This document shows, one piece after another, positions 28,751 through 40,891 of a stretch of DNA of 64,000 bases; within the stretch, counting starts at the first letter, position 1; each line of letters opens with the position of its first letter. The position numbers were made by a program, and so were the translations under genes. The DNA is taken from positions 62,001-126,000 of the forward strand of contig QJNS01000131.1 of NCBI GenBank assembly GCA_004154925.1, in the 5' to 3' direction. The notes beneath the pieces are model-generated. The model had not been told where the DNA came from. It saw nothing but the letters and a program-made list of their open reading frames with translations, and searched no databases. The stretch is from Monosporascus cannonballus (lineage: Eukaryota > Ascomycota > Sordariomycetes > Xylariales).

Positions 28751-31033
28751 ATTTTTTTTTCGTTTATTAATAAAGAATAAAATAAATTTTATTTGGCTAA
28801 TTTTTCCGTTAATTAAAATTTCGTATTAACGTATTTATGGTAACTTTAAAATTATATCGTAATTTTCGAATAAAACGATATCGAAATTAATTATTTAATA
28901 TTATCTTTTAATAAAAGTCTTAAAGTAATTAATTTTGCGTATGATTTTTTCGTTATTATAAGCGAATTCCTAATTTTCGATATTCGTCGTTATATAAGGT
29001 TTTAACTTATATTTCTATAATAATTTAAGCTTATTAACTATATTTAATATAATATAATTCCTGCCTAAAGTTCCGTAGTTTATTATTATGATATATTAAT
29101 ACGTTCCGATTTATATTTCCAAAATAATAAGGTCGTTAACGTTTTTTATCGTAACGTTTAAAGCTTTTTTTGAAAATTCTTTTTAATTTTTTTGGGTTTC
29201 GTTATTTTGCAACTTTCTTATAAGTAACTTTTTTTTAATTTCTATTCGAATTTGTCGAATTTTGCTTATATTTTTTCGTTTAATATATTAAGCTGCTATA
29301 TTGGTTATTATTGCCGGCGTATTATTTTTTCAAATCGTATTAATTACTTTTAATTTTTTTGTAAATTTTTTTTATTAAATAAATTGTTTTTTTATGTTTG
29401 CGACTATATCTTATTATACGTTATCCTAATTATCGTTCCAACGACTTTTTGTAAACTAACGTATTTTTTTAATAACTTTTTTTTCTGAGGATCCGTAATA
29501 AATATTAACTGAAAATAAAGATTCGTAATTACTTTTTAATAATATTTCTTAACCGTACGTTAAATTAACTTTTTTTTCGTTTGGTAATTATATTATTTAT
29601 AATAATAAAAAGGTTTTTCTGCGGATATTGCTTTTTTTCGGGCTAGCTTTTTATTTCGGCCAGTTATTAAATATTTTCTAGGGTTATAGTTCGAAAATGT
29701 CGATATTATTATTTATTATCCTTATTATTTCCGGTACGATTTGGAAAATCGATTCCTTCGTAATATATACGGGTAATTCGTTTATAAGTATGCTGTTTTT
29801 ATTTTTCGTAATCGGGATATTTTCGTCGTCGATAATATATAGCATATATTCTGCCATATCGATTAAGAGTTCCGGGACAAACTTTTTCTGTCCAATTTTG
29901 GTACTTGCATAACTATTCTTATAATGTTTCTTATTGTGTTTGCGATGCCAGCTTTTTGGCTTTTCGCATCCCTCGTCGAATCTCTCATCGTAATAGTTCT
30001 TATTGGACTTTTTGTCGTAAGCTTGATATATATTTGGCTTGGATTATGTTAATGGCCTTGCTGTCGTTTCCTTAGTTGTTCCTGGACTGTTTTTCCGGTA
30101 TAGGGGTCCAGTTATCCTATCGTAGCTTCTTTGGGTTTTGGCATTTATAAGCCTTATGTCCCATTTTGCCACAATTAAAACATTTAATTTAGCTTTAATT
30201 TTGTCTATGGGTAATACCGAATTCCATAGGTTTTAACGCCGTTTTATGAAAAGTAAGGTATATATTTTTTTCCCTGGTTGAACTTATTATATCCTAAGCG
30301 TAAGATATATTATCCTTTTTTTCTTATCGTTTTTCAAATTATTAATTATTAATTTTAATTACCTTTATAATATACCGGTTTAATGTAATTAATCGTTTAA
30401 TTCGAATAATTTTATTTTTTATATCATCCTTTAATCTTTTATAAAATATGTCGATAAAAATATTGGCTTCGTTATTTCCTTATCCGGCTTTAATTACGAA
30501 ATTTTTGAAATTTACGGCGTATTTAAATGCAGATTTTTTTATTAAAATTGTAAAAGTTATTAAGCCGTAAATCGTTTTTTATCCGGATTACCGAAATTAT
30601 TATATACTTTGTTTTCGAAATTAATATAAAATGAAAAAATTTATTAATAAAGTTCTTTTATCCGATTTTCTTATTTCTAAAAAATTTCTTATAATAAGTT
30701 TAAACCAATTAACCGCATTTTTTATTAAGTATACTTTTACTGCTAGGATTATATCTGCTAAGTTATTAAGATTTAAAAAACGAAGGTAAATTCGTACTTA
30801 AGTTAAAAAAGTTTAAGGGTTATCTTTTTTATTATAAGGTTCCGGCTTTTTTGGCTTTATGCGGACAAAAAAAATTAAGTAAATAATGTAATTTTAAATT
30901 ATCGAATTTGTTTTAATTTCCGAATTTGAACTTAAAATTATTAAATAAGGGTTTCTTAAATATTGATTAATATTTTGATAATATTAAATATTATTTAGAA
31001 TTTAACGGTATTTTTAAATAAAAATTTGTAACG
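28751..31033 (-). pseudogene. Element D gag region relic
   Basis: Upstream of the pol remnant and just inside the 5' LTR. No intact frame. 29935-30230 is less AT-rich than its surroundings, and its minus-strand text includes a Cys/His-containing stretch around 30130-30200 that could be the gag zinc knuckle (a match to Cys-x2-Cys-x4-His-x4-Cys around 30150-30190 is likely but was not fully traced). The plus-strand 71-codon stretch 29697-29912 is an antisense shadow. Confidence 0.55.
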
Positions 31034-31432
31034 TATAATAAATTATAGGATTTAATTAATTATTAAACTTTTAATTAATGGATTTATATTAATAAAAATA
31101 TTATAAAAATTTAAATAATAAATAATTTAATTATATTTTTTAATATTAAGGGCGCAGAAATATATTACAAATAATTAATATTAATAAATGTTATAAATTA
31201 AGGTTATTTAAATTATGGAATTAATAAACGTATATATTCTTATTCCGTTAGCTGGATTACTACCAGTAAGTTGGTAATCCGGCTTACTGGCTTACCATTA
31301 GTAAGTTGGTGATCCGGCTTACTGGCTCACCACCAGTGAGTTGGTGATCCATTACGTGACCTGATCTACATAGTTTTCTTGGCCTTCTTATTGCGACCGT
31401 TTCTGGAGGCCGTGGCCTGTCAGGTCGTAACA
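31034..31432 (-). repeat. LTR of element D, right (5' LTR)
   Basis: 399 bp, followed by CGTAT. Its first 200 bp are RIP-saturated whereas 31255-31432 is nearly free of RIP changes. The tandem 35-bp units are at 31263-31353. Confidence 0.92.
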
Positions 31433-31437
31433 CGTAT

Positions 31438-34400
31438 TACCGAATTTATTATTAAGTTCTTAAAAGGTGCGTAAAGCAAAAATAAAGCAATAAAATTTAG
31501 GTAATTCAAAAAAGCTAAAAAAAGGTTCTAAAATTTAAAAAATACCGTTTAGACGGCAACCATTTTCCGATATTAAAATAACGCCAAAAATATTAGGGTT
31601 AAAATAAATATTTTGATAAAAGTTATATCAGGGATATTTTTATAAAAATACGGAAAATATTAATACCTAATTATATATTAGTTACGAAAATTAAATTTAA
31701 CCGAAAAACGGTAAGTTATAAGATAATAAAAATTATTAGTAATTACAAAAAACCTAAAATATTAACGGCAATATCTTAAGAGTACGAAAAAAAATTTCTT
31801 AATATTTACCGATTATATGGTATTAAAGGATATAATAAAGGCGCCGGCGCGTAACCTTAAAGGAAAATTAACCCGATAAGTTTATCGTTTTGCGTAATTT
31901 GATTTTAAGATTTAATACCGACCGGACGCCGTTAATCCGACAGATAAACTATTTAAATGCCCGGATTATATATTAAAGGAAATTATATATAAAAACGTAA
32001 TTCTTACATTATTTAAAAATTTCGGATTTACGAATAATATGCTAAATAATGTACGGAAACCGGTTATAAATATATAACGCGATTTAAAATATTATAAGAA
32101 GGTAAAAGGCCTTATATAAATAACGCAAAATTCGTTCGTTATAAAATTTCTAAATAGAATTTAAATAACGGAAGCTTAAATAATTATTATTTGCGTAAAA
32201 AAAGCGGAAAACTTTCGTTATACGATTGTAAAAAATTTTCGAAAAAAAATAAAGAAATATATATTTCCCGAATTTATTATTTATAAATAATAATATAAGC
32301 ACGAATCGTAATAATAATACGATTAGCGGTTAGATAATAATAACCGTAAATTATAACCGTATTATAATCGGATTTTGAAAAATTTAAAAAGGACGAAATT
32401 AATATTAAGGTTATTATTTATAATTAAAATATTTTACGTTTTTTGGTAAAAAAGTTGACCAAAAACAAAACGGCATTTTAGCCGAAATTTTTCCGATAAT
32501 TTTATAATTAAGTTCGAAAATTACAAAATTCAAAATTTAGATATCATAAATTTAATACGGATAATTAAATATTAAGCCGAAAAAAAGGAAAATATTTTTT
32601 AGATTTAAATAAAATTTTATATGATAAGGATAAATTCGTAATTCCGTTTTAAAACGTTTTACGAAAATAATTGATTAATGAATATTATAATAATTTAAAA
32701 ACAGAATATATAGAATATATCCGTACGTTAAAATTAATAACCAAAAAGTTTTAATAAGAAAATATAGCGAATAATATTCGAAAATACACCAAATAATATT
32801 TAAATTATTAGGGTATAATAAAGTTATATTATAAACCATATAGATAATTATAATCCTTATCGTTATTTAAATAATTTTTTTAAGAAATTTCGTTAAAATT
32901 TATTACGGGATTTCCTAAAAACTTAGGTTTAAATAGGTTAAAGTATAACGTAATCCTGGTAATCGTTAACCGTTTTACGAAATTAAGATTATTTATTTTT
33001 ACGGTTAAAACCTTAATTATAACCGAATTAACCCGATTGTTTTACGACAAAATTAAATAGAGATTTAATACGTTAACTGAAATTATTAACGATAAAAATA
33101 AACTGTTAATAAATTAATTTTAAGCGGAATTTGACAAAAAGCAAAAAATAAAGCGGCAAATATTAATTATTTATTATTCGTAAACCGATAAATAAACGGA
33201 ACGTATTTATTAGATTTTAAAATATTATTTTCGTAATTACGTGAACGAATATTAAAATAATTAGATAAAATTATTATGAAATACAAATTTATATATAATA
33301 ATACGCGAAATACGTTTACCGGCTATTTTCCGTTTAAAATTTTATATAAGTATTATTTAAAAATAATAAAATACCATTTATAAAGGTTTAAAAAACGGAT
33401 ATAAAGAATTAAGGAAATTTTCGAAAAAATAACGGTTATTCATTAAATAATATATAAATATTAGGAAAAAGTAATAATAATTTTAAAACAAATATTATAA
33501 TTAATATTATACGCTTATGGAATTTTAAGTAAGGTAATAAGTAAATTTATCGATTAAGAATTTTAAGTTTAAAAATAAAAAATTCGTATTTATTTATATC
33601 CGGATTATAATTAAGGAGTAAATAAGTTTCCAAATATATAAAGTAATTCTTTTTATTAAATATTAACGGATATATAATATATTTTTAATATTTTTTTAAA
33701 ACCGTAATATAACCGGGAACCGGGTAACGCTTAAATAACGTTGCCAGACTTAATAAAGGAATAAAAAAATGGGTAATAAAAGATATAGTTCGCCACCAAG
33801 ATAACCGGGGGTAACGTAAATATTTAATTAAATAAAAAAGCTAACCCGTTAAATATAATATATAAAAACCCCGAAACCATTTTAAATACGTACTTAAGAT
33901 ATTATAACGTTATAAGAAAAAAATTAAATATATATATAAGAAATAAAATAATTTAAAAACCATAAAATAATAATAATCCGATCGGAAATTAATCGTTTAA
34001 TAATTAAAGAAATTATAAAAAATAATTTTAAATAAAAGTAAGATATTAATATTAAAATATCATTTAATTATATAATTATTTTAAAACCTTAAATGAATAA
34101 TTACCTTATGGTATATTAATTAAAAACTTATAAATGACGTAAAAAAATTAAATTTTTATTTCGAAAACAAACTTTCGTATTTAATTATTACACCTTACGT
34201 TAATTAGCTTTTGGTAAACGTATTAAAGAAATTAATATAAGAATATTGGAAAATAATCGGAAAATATACGACGGTAAAAAACGAATACGTTTATTAAATT
34301 TATTAGGTGTAAAACCCGGAAAAGATTTAAAAATATTCCATTTTTTACGAAAAGCAAAACCTAAATAATCGGAATATAGTTTATTATTGGTTGGAAATAA

Positions 34401-35598
34401 GGTGCCATCTTTAAAGCGCTTAATATACTTAAATTTGGTAACAATTTCGCCGAGTAAAACCATTTTTTAATTATAGTTATTAATAAGTATTAAAATTTCG
34501 TTAAAATATCGGAAAATAATGGAAAATATTTATAAATAAGGAACGTAACGGTATAACGGCTTTCGAAAATTACTTTATTTATAAAAATACTTTAAAATTG
34601 CGCTTAATTGGAAATTAATTACAGAATAATAAGAAAAAAACCGTAATATTTATAAAAAGGATTTAAATTTGTAAATTTATAAAATAGCGTTAAAACTGGA
34701 TTTCCGTAATTATAACGGACGATCGGAAGTCGATTTCCGTTATATTAAAAAAATAATATTTCTTAATAATAATTATGTTAAAAACGAATTCGGTTTTCTG
34801 AAGGACGTCGAGTCGACGACCGACCGCAATTACGTTAAAATGTTCGTATTAGGTATTCGTAATACGAGCTTTTTCGAGCTCGTCGATTAACTCCTAGTTA
34901 TCGGTGCCGAATTAAAAAACTATTTAAGTAATACCTTTAAAAACGATTAAAATTTAAACAGAATTTAAACAAAAATTAAATAATAATATTAATAATATTA
35001 ATAATAAATATTTATTATGCGAAAAATTTTATAATAATAATTAGTTATAATGTAATTTAAGGCGTTCAAAACTTAAATATAAACCGTATAATAATTAAAA
35101 TAACGTTATATTACGTAAATACCATACGGTTTATTACTGCCCGTAATACGATTAATATTTATTTTATTATTAACGTTAAGGGGATAGCGTTCGAAAAAAT
35201 CTCAATTTTCTTTAATATCAAAATATTATTTTTTTGGAACTTTTTGCGAAAAAAATATGGCGAACGGAAATAATATGCAGAACAAATAAAGAAGGCGAAA
35301 TAAGAATAAAAAACGGAAAACCGAACGGAACGCGTACGCAAAAAAATGGAAATGTAAGCGCGAAAAGGAAAAAGAAAAAAAGGTAAATAAAATGGGGTTA
35401 AAAATAAATTATAGTAGGAAATTAGGCAGAATATAATTAATTACGTAATATAATACGTATTAATTATTAGGGTAATTATTTATAACATAATATAACGGTA
35501 AATTATCGGCAAATATACGTAATCAGATTTACGAAGTACGTTATATCAAATTAATAATTATATTATTAAAAGCTAATAACTTAAAAAAGGGGAATAAT
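31438..35598 (+). pseudogene. Element E pol remnant, 3' part (RNase H, integrase)
   Basis: Continues E after D. At about 32960-33260 the plus strand reads as a gypsy integrase core: NRFTKLRLFIF, LTRLFYDKIK, a stop, INDKNKLL, then TDK, a stop and TERIY, matching the family's DRFTK and TDGQTERxN landmarks. 31440-32000 should be the end of RT/RNase H by position. The 87-codon minus-strand open stretch 34200-34463 is antisense to the C-terminal part of pol and is not considered a gene. Confidence 0.75.
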
Positions 35599-35804
35599 TA
35601 TAAAAATATAACCCTTATAAGAATAAGGCTGGAAACAGACCAGCTACCGATTAATTACCGACTTACTTACTAGTATAAATCCACCATCTGGCAGCTAGTG
35701 GGAAACGCCAAATAAAAGTAACCTAATACACTTACTTTTTAGAATCTGCTTTACGACTAGTCGGAGATCACCTCACCCAGCTTATAGCTGTCCATTATCT
35801 TACA
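35599..35804 (+). repeat. LTR of element E, 3' copy
   Basis: 206 bp, same length as 21701-21906. Better preserved from 35655 onward (CCACCATCTGGCAGCTAGTG) than the 5' copy. Ends CTTACA and is followed by TTATT. Confidence 0.9.
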
Positions 35805-35809
35805 TTATT

Positions 35810-38800
35810 TAAGGTTCAAATATGTTAAATAATTTGTAATTTTAGCCGATTTACATTATTAAGTTTTGCCAAAATTTAAATATAAATATTAATTTTTATT
35901 TAAAATAAATTTTATTATTAATCCGTATATATTAAATAAACATTTTTTAAAAAAATTAATGTTATTTGTTCGGCGTTTATATTTTCGTAAATTGCTTAAC
36001 GATAACGAAAATGCTATTATAATATATTTCCGTAACTGAATTTTCTGATATAAGGAATTTTGTAATAAAATCGAATATAACTAAATATTACGGTCGCTTT
36101 ACGTCTGGTAATAGCTATAACTTTCTATATAGTTTATATCGTCGAGCTTTTATTCTGGCGCAAATATCGTATTATTATATAACTTTTTATATTATGAATT
36201 TTATTTTAAGAAAAGAATAAATGTATTAAAGCCGTTTTAAGGTTTTATGGATTTCTAGATATTTATATAATTGATATTCGTATATGTTTCGTATTAAAAT
36301 TTTCTGATATTTTTCTAGAATTTATATCTTATCTGGTTTTTGATATTGTGGAAAACCGTCGTTATACTGCTGGATTTTCTGATATATATCAAAGAGTATT
36401 GCTCGAATTGTCGTAATATATCGCGGGCGTAAATGTTCTTTTATAATAATATCGAAAATTATATAGCTAATTTTAACTAATTTTTTTTCGAAGTCTAGTT
36501 GTTTGTTTAAAGCGTTTACTTTATTATTTTCTAAGCTTTTCTTGTGAATAATAACGAAGTTAAAATTCGCCAATGTTTTCGCGTAACGAAGTTATCGTTT
36601 TGTAAGTTTTTTTGGTCGTAATAAATCGGATAAGATTTTGATAATCCGTATAAACCTTAATTTAGTATAAGCTTTCTTTTAGAAAATGCCTAAACTTTTG
36701 GAATGTTATAATAATGGCCATAAATTCCTTATCTAAAATGTCGTAATTAAGTTCGGCTCCTTTTAATTTGTATAAAAAATGTAATAAGGTATAATTTATT
36801 TTAATTATTTCGTTATTTGATTATTACGTTTGATACGTAATCTAAAATATCTGTTTTTAATTTAACGGAGCGGTTTAAATTGTATATAATTAATACTGGT
36901 TTTCTGATAATCGTATCTTTAATATCTTAAAATGCCTTTTCCGTATTTGGCGTTTATTTGAACCTTTTTTTCGTAAATTTTATTAAGGATATAGTTATTT
37001 TGCTAAAGTTTCTCATAAACTCTCTGTAATAATTATCGAATTTAAGAACTGCCTATATTTTCTTAACCGTGGTTAACGTTTGTTATTCTGTAATTATAGC
37101 GATTTTTAAGAGTTATCCTGATAAATTCTAGGATAATAATATGTTCTAGATATTCTAATTTTTGTACGTGAAATTGACTCTTTTCTGCGTTAATAAGTAA
37201 TTTTACGTTTTGTAAAGCTTGAAAGATTTTATAAATATATTCTATATATGCTTTTTTCGTTATTGAAAAAATAAGAATGTCGTCGAAGTAGCATACGATA
37301 AAAATATCGAGATGTTTTCGTAATACATAATTAATTATTTGTTAGAAAATTATTAGTACGTTTGTAAATCTTATTAATATAATCAAATACTTAAACAGTT
37401 CATATTTCGTCCTAAAAATTATTTTTTATTTATATTCTTTTTTAATCTTAATAGGTTATATTTATTTTTAAAATCGAATGCTATAAACTATTTGGTTTTA
37501 TAAAGTCGGTTTTTTATTTTCGTAATTAGGAATAATGGTATTCGATTTTTAATAATAATGTTGTTTAATTATCGATAATGAATTATAAGTCGTAATTTTT
37601 CATTTTTTTTAAATACGAAAAATATTAGATATTTTACTGGTAATTTCGAAAATCGAATCCATCCTTTTTATAATCCATTTTCTAGATATCTTTTGAGAAT
37701 ACGTAGCTTATTTCTATTAAAGTTGTAAATAGAGTAAAATTTCGTCGAAAATCTTTTCTTAAGGATTATTTTATGATTCTATTCGCTGTATTTTGGTAAT
37801 TTCGTATCGAGCTTTTTTTTTTTTGAAAAGTTGCTTATATTTGTACTATTATAATAGCATATTTATTAAATTTTCTAATTTTCGGGGCTTTTATTCTAAA
37901 TCGTTATTTAGTTATTTTAGTTTCGCTTTGATGGTAGTAACGATATATCGTATTTTTTTTTAATGTTTATTCTTTTTATGTTTTATTCTTTTAGGTAGTA
38001 AGGTTTTTGTCGCATCCTTATGCTTGTATTCGTTATTATTTCCGATCGAATCTTAAGATTTTAATTTTTTTTGTCCGTTAATAGGATATAAGGCAAATTT
38101 TACCTGGCCAGTTTCTTTATTAATGAAGATTTCGTACCAACGTATTTATGATAATCCTAAGATTATATCGTAATACCTAAGTAAAACGATATCGAAATTA
38201 ACTGTTTAATATCGTTCTTAAATAACAATCTCGAAATAATTAATTATGCCTATAATTTTCCCGTTATCGTAAACGAATTCTTAACTGTCGGCATTCGTTA
38301 TTATATAGGGTTTTAACTTATATATTTATGGTAATCTAAACTTATTAACTGTATCTGATATAATGTAATTTTCGCCTAAAACTTCGTAATTTACCATTAC
38401 GGTATACTAATGCGTTCTGATTCGTATATTCAAAATAATAAGGCTATGAACGGCCTTTATTATCGCGTTTAAAGTCTTTTTTAGGAGTTCCTTTTGAATT
38501 TGTTTGGGTTTTGTTATATTACGGCTTTTTTTATAAGTAACATTTTTTAAATCTTTTTAAATTTGTCGAACTTTATCCATATTTCGGTATTAAACGCGTT
38601 AAGCTGCTGGATTTATCGTTATTATCGGCATATTATTCCTTCGAATTACATCAATTATTTTTAATTTTGCTGTAACTATTTTCCATATTAGATAATTTAT
38701 TTTTTTATGTTTTCGACTATATCCCATTATACGTCGTACTAACTATCGTTTTAAAGTCTTTTTATTAATTAACGTATTTTTAATGGCTTTTTTATAAAAG

Positions 38801-39550
38801 TTTACAATAAATACTTATTAAAAATGGAAATCTGTAATAATTTTGAGAATACTCTTTTACTATATGCTAAATGCATTTCTTTTCTATTTAATACATATAT
38901 TATTAATAATAACAACTGGGATTTTCCTGCGGACATTTTTCTTTCGGACCAACTTTTTGTTTCGGCTAATTGCTAAATACTTTCGGGGATTATAAATCGA
39001 AAGTATTAATATTATTATTTATTGTTTTTGTTATTTCCGGTTCGGTTTAGAAAATCGAATTTTTCATAATATATGCGGGTAATTTGTCCGTAAATATATT
39101 ATTTTTATCTTTCGTAATCGGAATATTCTCGTCGTCGACAATATATGGCATACATTTTGCCGTATCGATTAGGGGTTCCGGAACAGATTTTTTCTGTTTA
39201 ATCTCGGTATTTGCGTAATTATCTTTATAATATTTTTTTGTTATGTTTATAATGTTCATTAAGCTAGCTTTTTAAGTTTTTGTATTCCTTATTAGTTTTT
39301 TTGCTATGGGGGGCCCGGTGCGTATTTAGGCCGAAATATATTGATGAGTTTGTTTCCATTTCTTTAATTTTCTTTGGATTGTTTCTCGGGTATAGGTTTC
39401 CAGTTGTTTTGACAGAGTTTCTTAAGTGCTGTATATTACGTTGCTTTACGCCCTATTTTGTTATAATTAAAGCATTTAGTCTGGCTTTAATTTTTTCTAT
39501 AAATAACTTTTAGTTTTATAGGCTTTAGTTCTATGCCGTAAAAAGTGTTA
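35810..39550 (-). pseudogene. Element C gag-pol remnant, upstream part
   Basis: Minus-strand pol of C resumes after E. The 83-codon open stretch 36322-36573 reads as the RNase H end of gypsy pol (ANFNFVIIHKKSLENNKVNA, then LNKQLDF). Further upstream, 37271-37309 reads DIFIVCYFDDILI, an intact YxDD-type RT active site. 39047-39259 (70 codons) falls near the gag/protease region and is acidic/basic without a firm match. RIP stops separate the pieces. Confidence 0.8.
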
Positions 39551-40505
39551 TTATGTCGGAAAACGCTGATATTGGCCGTATATTGGAGTTTATTATTATT
39601 TTTTCCTTTGGTGTCCTTAATACGTTAAGCTTATTGTCGATCGTCGATTTTGATTACTATAACGATATAATCCGATAAATAATTCGGCCGATCGAACTTA
39701 AAAAATGATTTCGTATTTTCTTTTTTAAGCCGTCGAAAAATTTGGTTATTAATATTTTCTGTTACTAATTTAATTTAGAGGCTAATTAAACCAATATATT
39801 ATCGTAATTAAATATTAATTCTTTTTATTATAATTACTGGATTTATATTTCGGCTTTTATTTTTTCGTTTATTATTTCGAAAGTTTTCGTTAATATTTAC
39901 TTAAATTATTTGTAATTATTATAAATTTGTATCACTTCCGAGTTTCGTTTTTCGATTAATAAAATACCGTATTTTCTTATAACGAATTCGAATTAAATAG
40001 CCGTATTTCTAATAAGTTGTCCGCTTATAAATTTAATTTGTATAATAAACGTAATTAATTAAATAAGAAAACATTCGAAATGTATTTAGCATTAAACCAA
40101 AAATAATTATAACTTAATCCAGGTTCCGTTAAAAAATTCTAGCTTAAGAAATTTTTCAAAAAAAAAATTGGTTTTTTAGTAAAATTTAGCTAAATAATCT
40201 GGCTTATTCGAAAAAGTTTCCCAATTTCGAGAACTTTTTTTTCTTAAGCTTTTCATAAGCGGCTTAAAAGGACGTCGTAAGGTCATTATTATCTTTTTCG
40301 AATTAAAAAATGCGTTTATTTATGGCATCCAGGCGTCGGAAAATTTCTTTGCAAAAAAGGCGAGGTTTTTCCTTTTCGGATTCCATTGCAATATTCGGGT
40401 TATCAGGGACTTAGTAAATAGGCTGTTCGGGCTGCTTGTTGGTAAACATAATGTCGGCGATATTGCTCAAAGTTTAACGGTATTACTAAATAAAAACTTA
40501 TAACG
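39551..40505 (-). pseudogene. Element C 5' internal region (gag relic)
   Basis: Between the pol remnant and the 5' LTR. No open frame. 40180-40470 is less mutated and keeps CpA sites, so RIP eases towards the LTR. Assigned to gag by position only. Confidence 0.5.
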
Positions 40506-40886
40506 TATAATGGTTAAACGGTTTAACCAATTATTAAACCTTAGTCGTACGGGATTATATTAACAGAAATATCATAAAAATCTAAGTAATAAATATAATA
40601 ATGTATTACGTCTTATATTACTAAAAATGTCTTAAGTAACAAATTATTATTATAAGCTAGTATTATTTAAACTATAGAAATAATAAGCATATATATATAT
40701 ATTGGTTTAAGTATTACTATGTATTTTTGCTTAATTATGCTTAGCAGGATTTTGTTAAACAGTTACTTAGTACTAATCACTTGTGCTCAGCAGATCTTTG
40801 CTATGCACTCGTTACGTGACCTGGAAGGTGGTCCGTATTATCCTCGTTAACCGTTTCCTAAGGTCGGAACTCGTCAGATCGTAACA
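40506..40886 (-). repeat. LTR of element C, right (5' LTR)
   Basis: 381 bp, paired with 19930-20307 and followed by TAAAT at 40887-40891. The first bases show G-to-A and C-to-T versions of TGTGACGGCTAGGCGG. Confidence 0.88.
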
Positions 40887-40891
40887 TAAAT

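Larger units (their letters stand above)
24749..31432 (-). mobile_element. Gypsy element D, complete, 6.7 kb, innermost of the second nest
   Basis: Two LTRs of exactly 399 bp (24749-25147, 31034-31432) flanked by CGTAT. ATCTCCCCTTTCCC just inside the left LTR is the complement of a polypurine tract, so coding is minus. Related to A, C, F and G in LTR and pol, but its LTR carries extra 35-bp tandem units. As the innermost insertion it is the youngest of C, E and D, and it keeps the most readable pol fragments. It is still inactivated by many stops. Confidence 0.92.
21701..35804 (+). mobile_element. Gypsy element E, split by element D
   Basis: Two LTRs of exactly 206 bp (21701-21906, 35599-35804). 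A purine-rich AAAAAAGGGGAATAAT precedes the right LTR, so coding is on the plus strand. Without D and its duplicated target it is about 7.4 kb. In order it shows a gag-like open stretch, a mutated zinc knuckle, a DTG protease motif, reverse transcriptase, the D insertion, and an integrase core. This is the Ty3/gypsy order. It is inserted in C in the opposite orientation. Confidence 0.88.
19930..40886 (-). mobile_element. Gypsy element C, outer member of the second nest
   Basis: LTRs at 19930-20307 and 40506-40886, flanked by TAAAT. Removing the inserted E element (with D inside it) leaves about 6.85 kb, a normal gypsy length and close to D (6.68 kb). A pyrimidine-rich stretch just after the left LTR (20308-20323) is the complement of a polypurine tract, and the readable pol frames are on the minus strand, so the left LTR is the 3' LTR. 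Confidence 0.88.

Noticed and set aside
34200..34463. 87-codon minus-strand frame as a gene
   Set aside because: It is antisense to the C-terminal pol part of element E, which codes on the plus strand.
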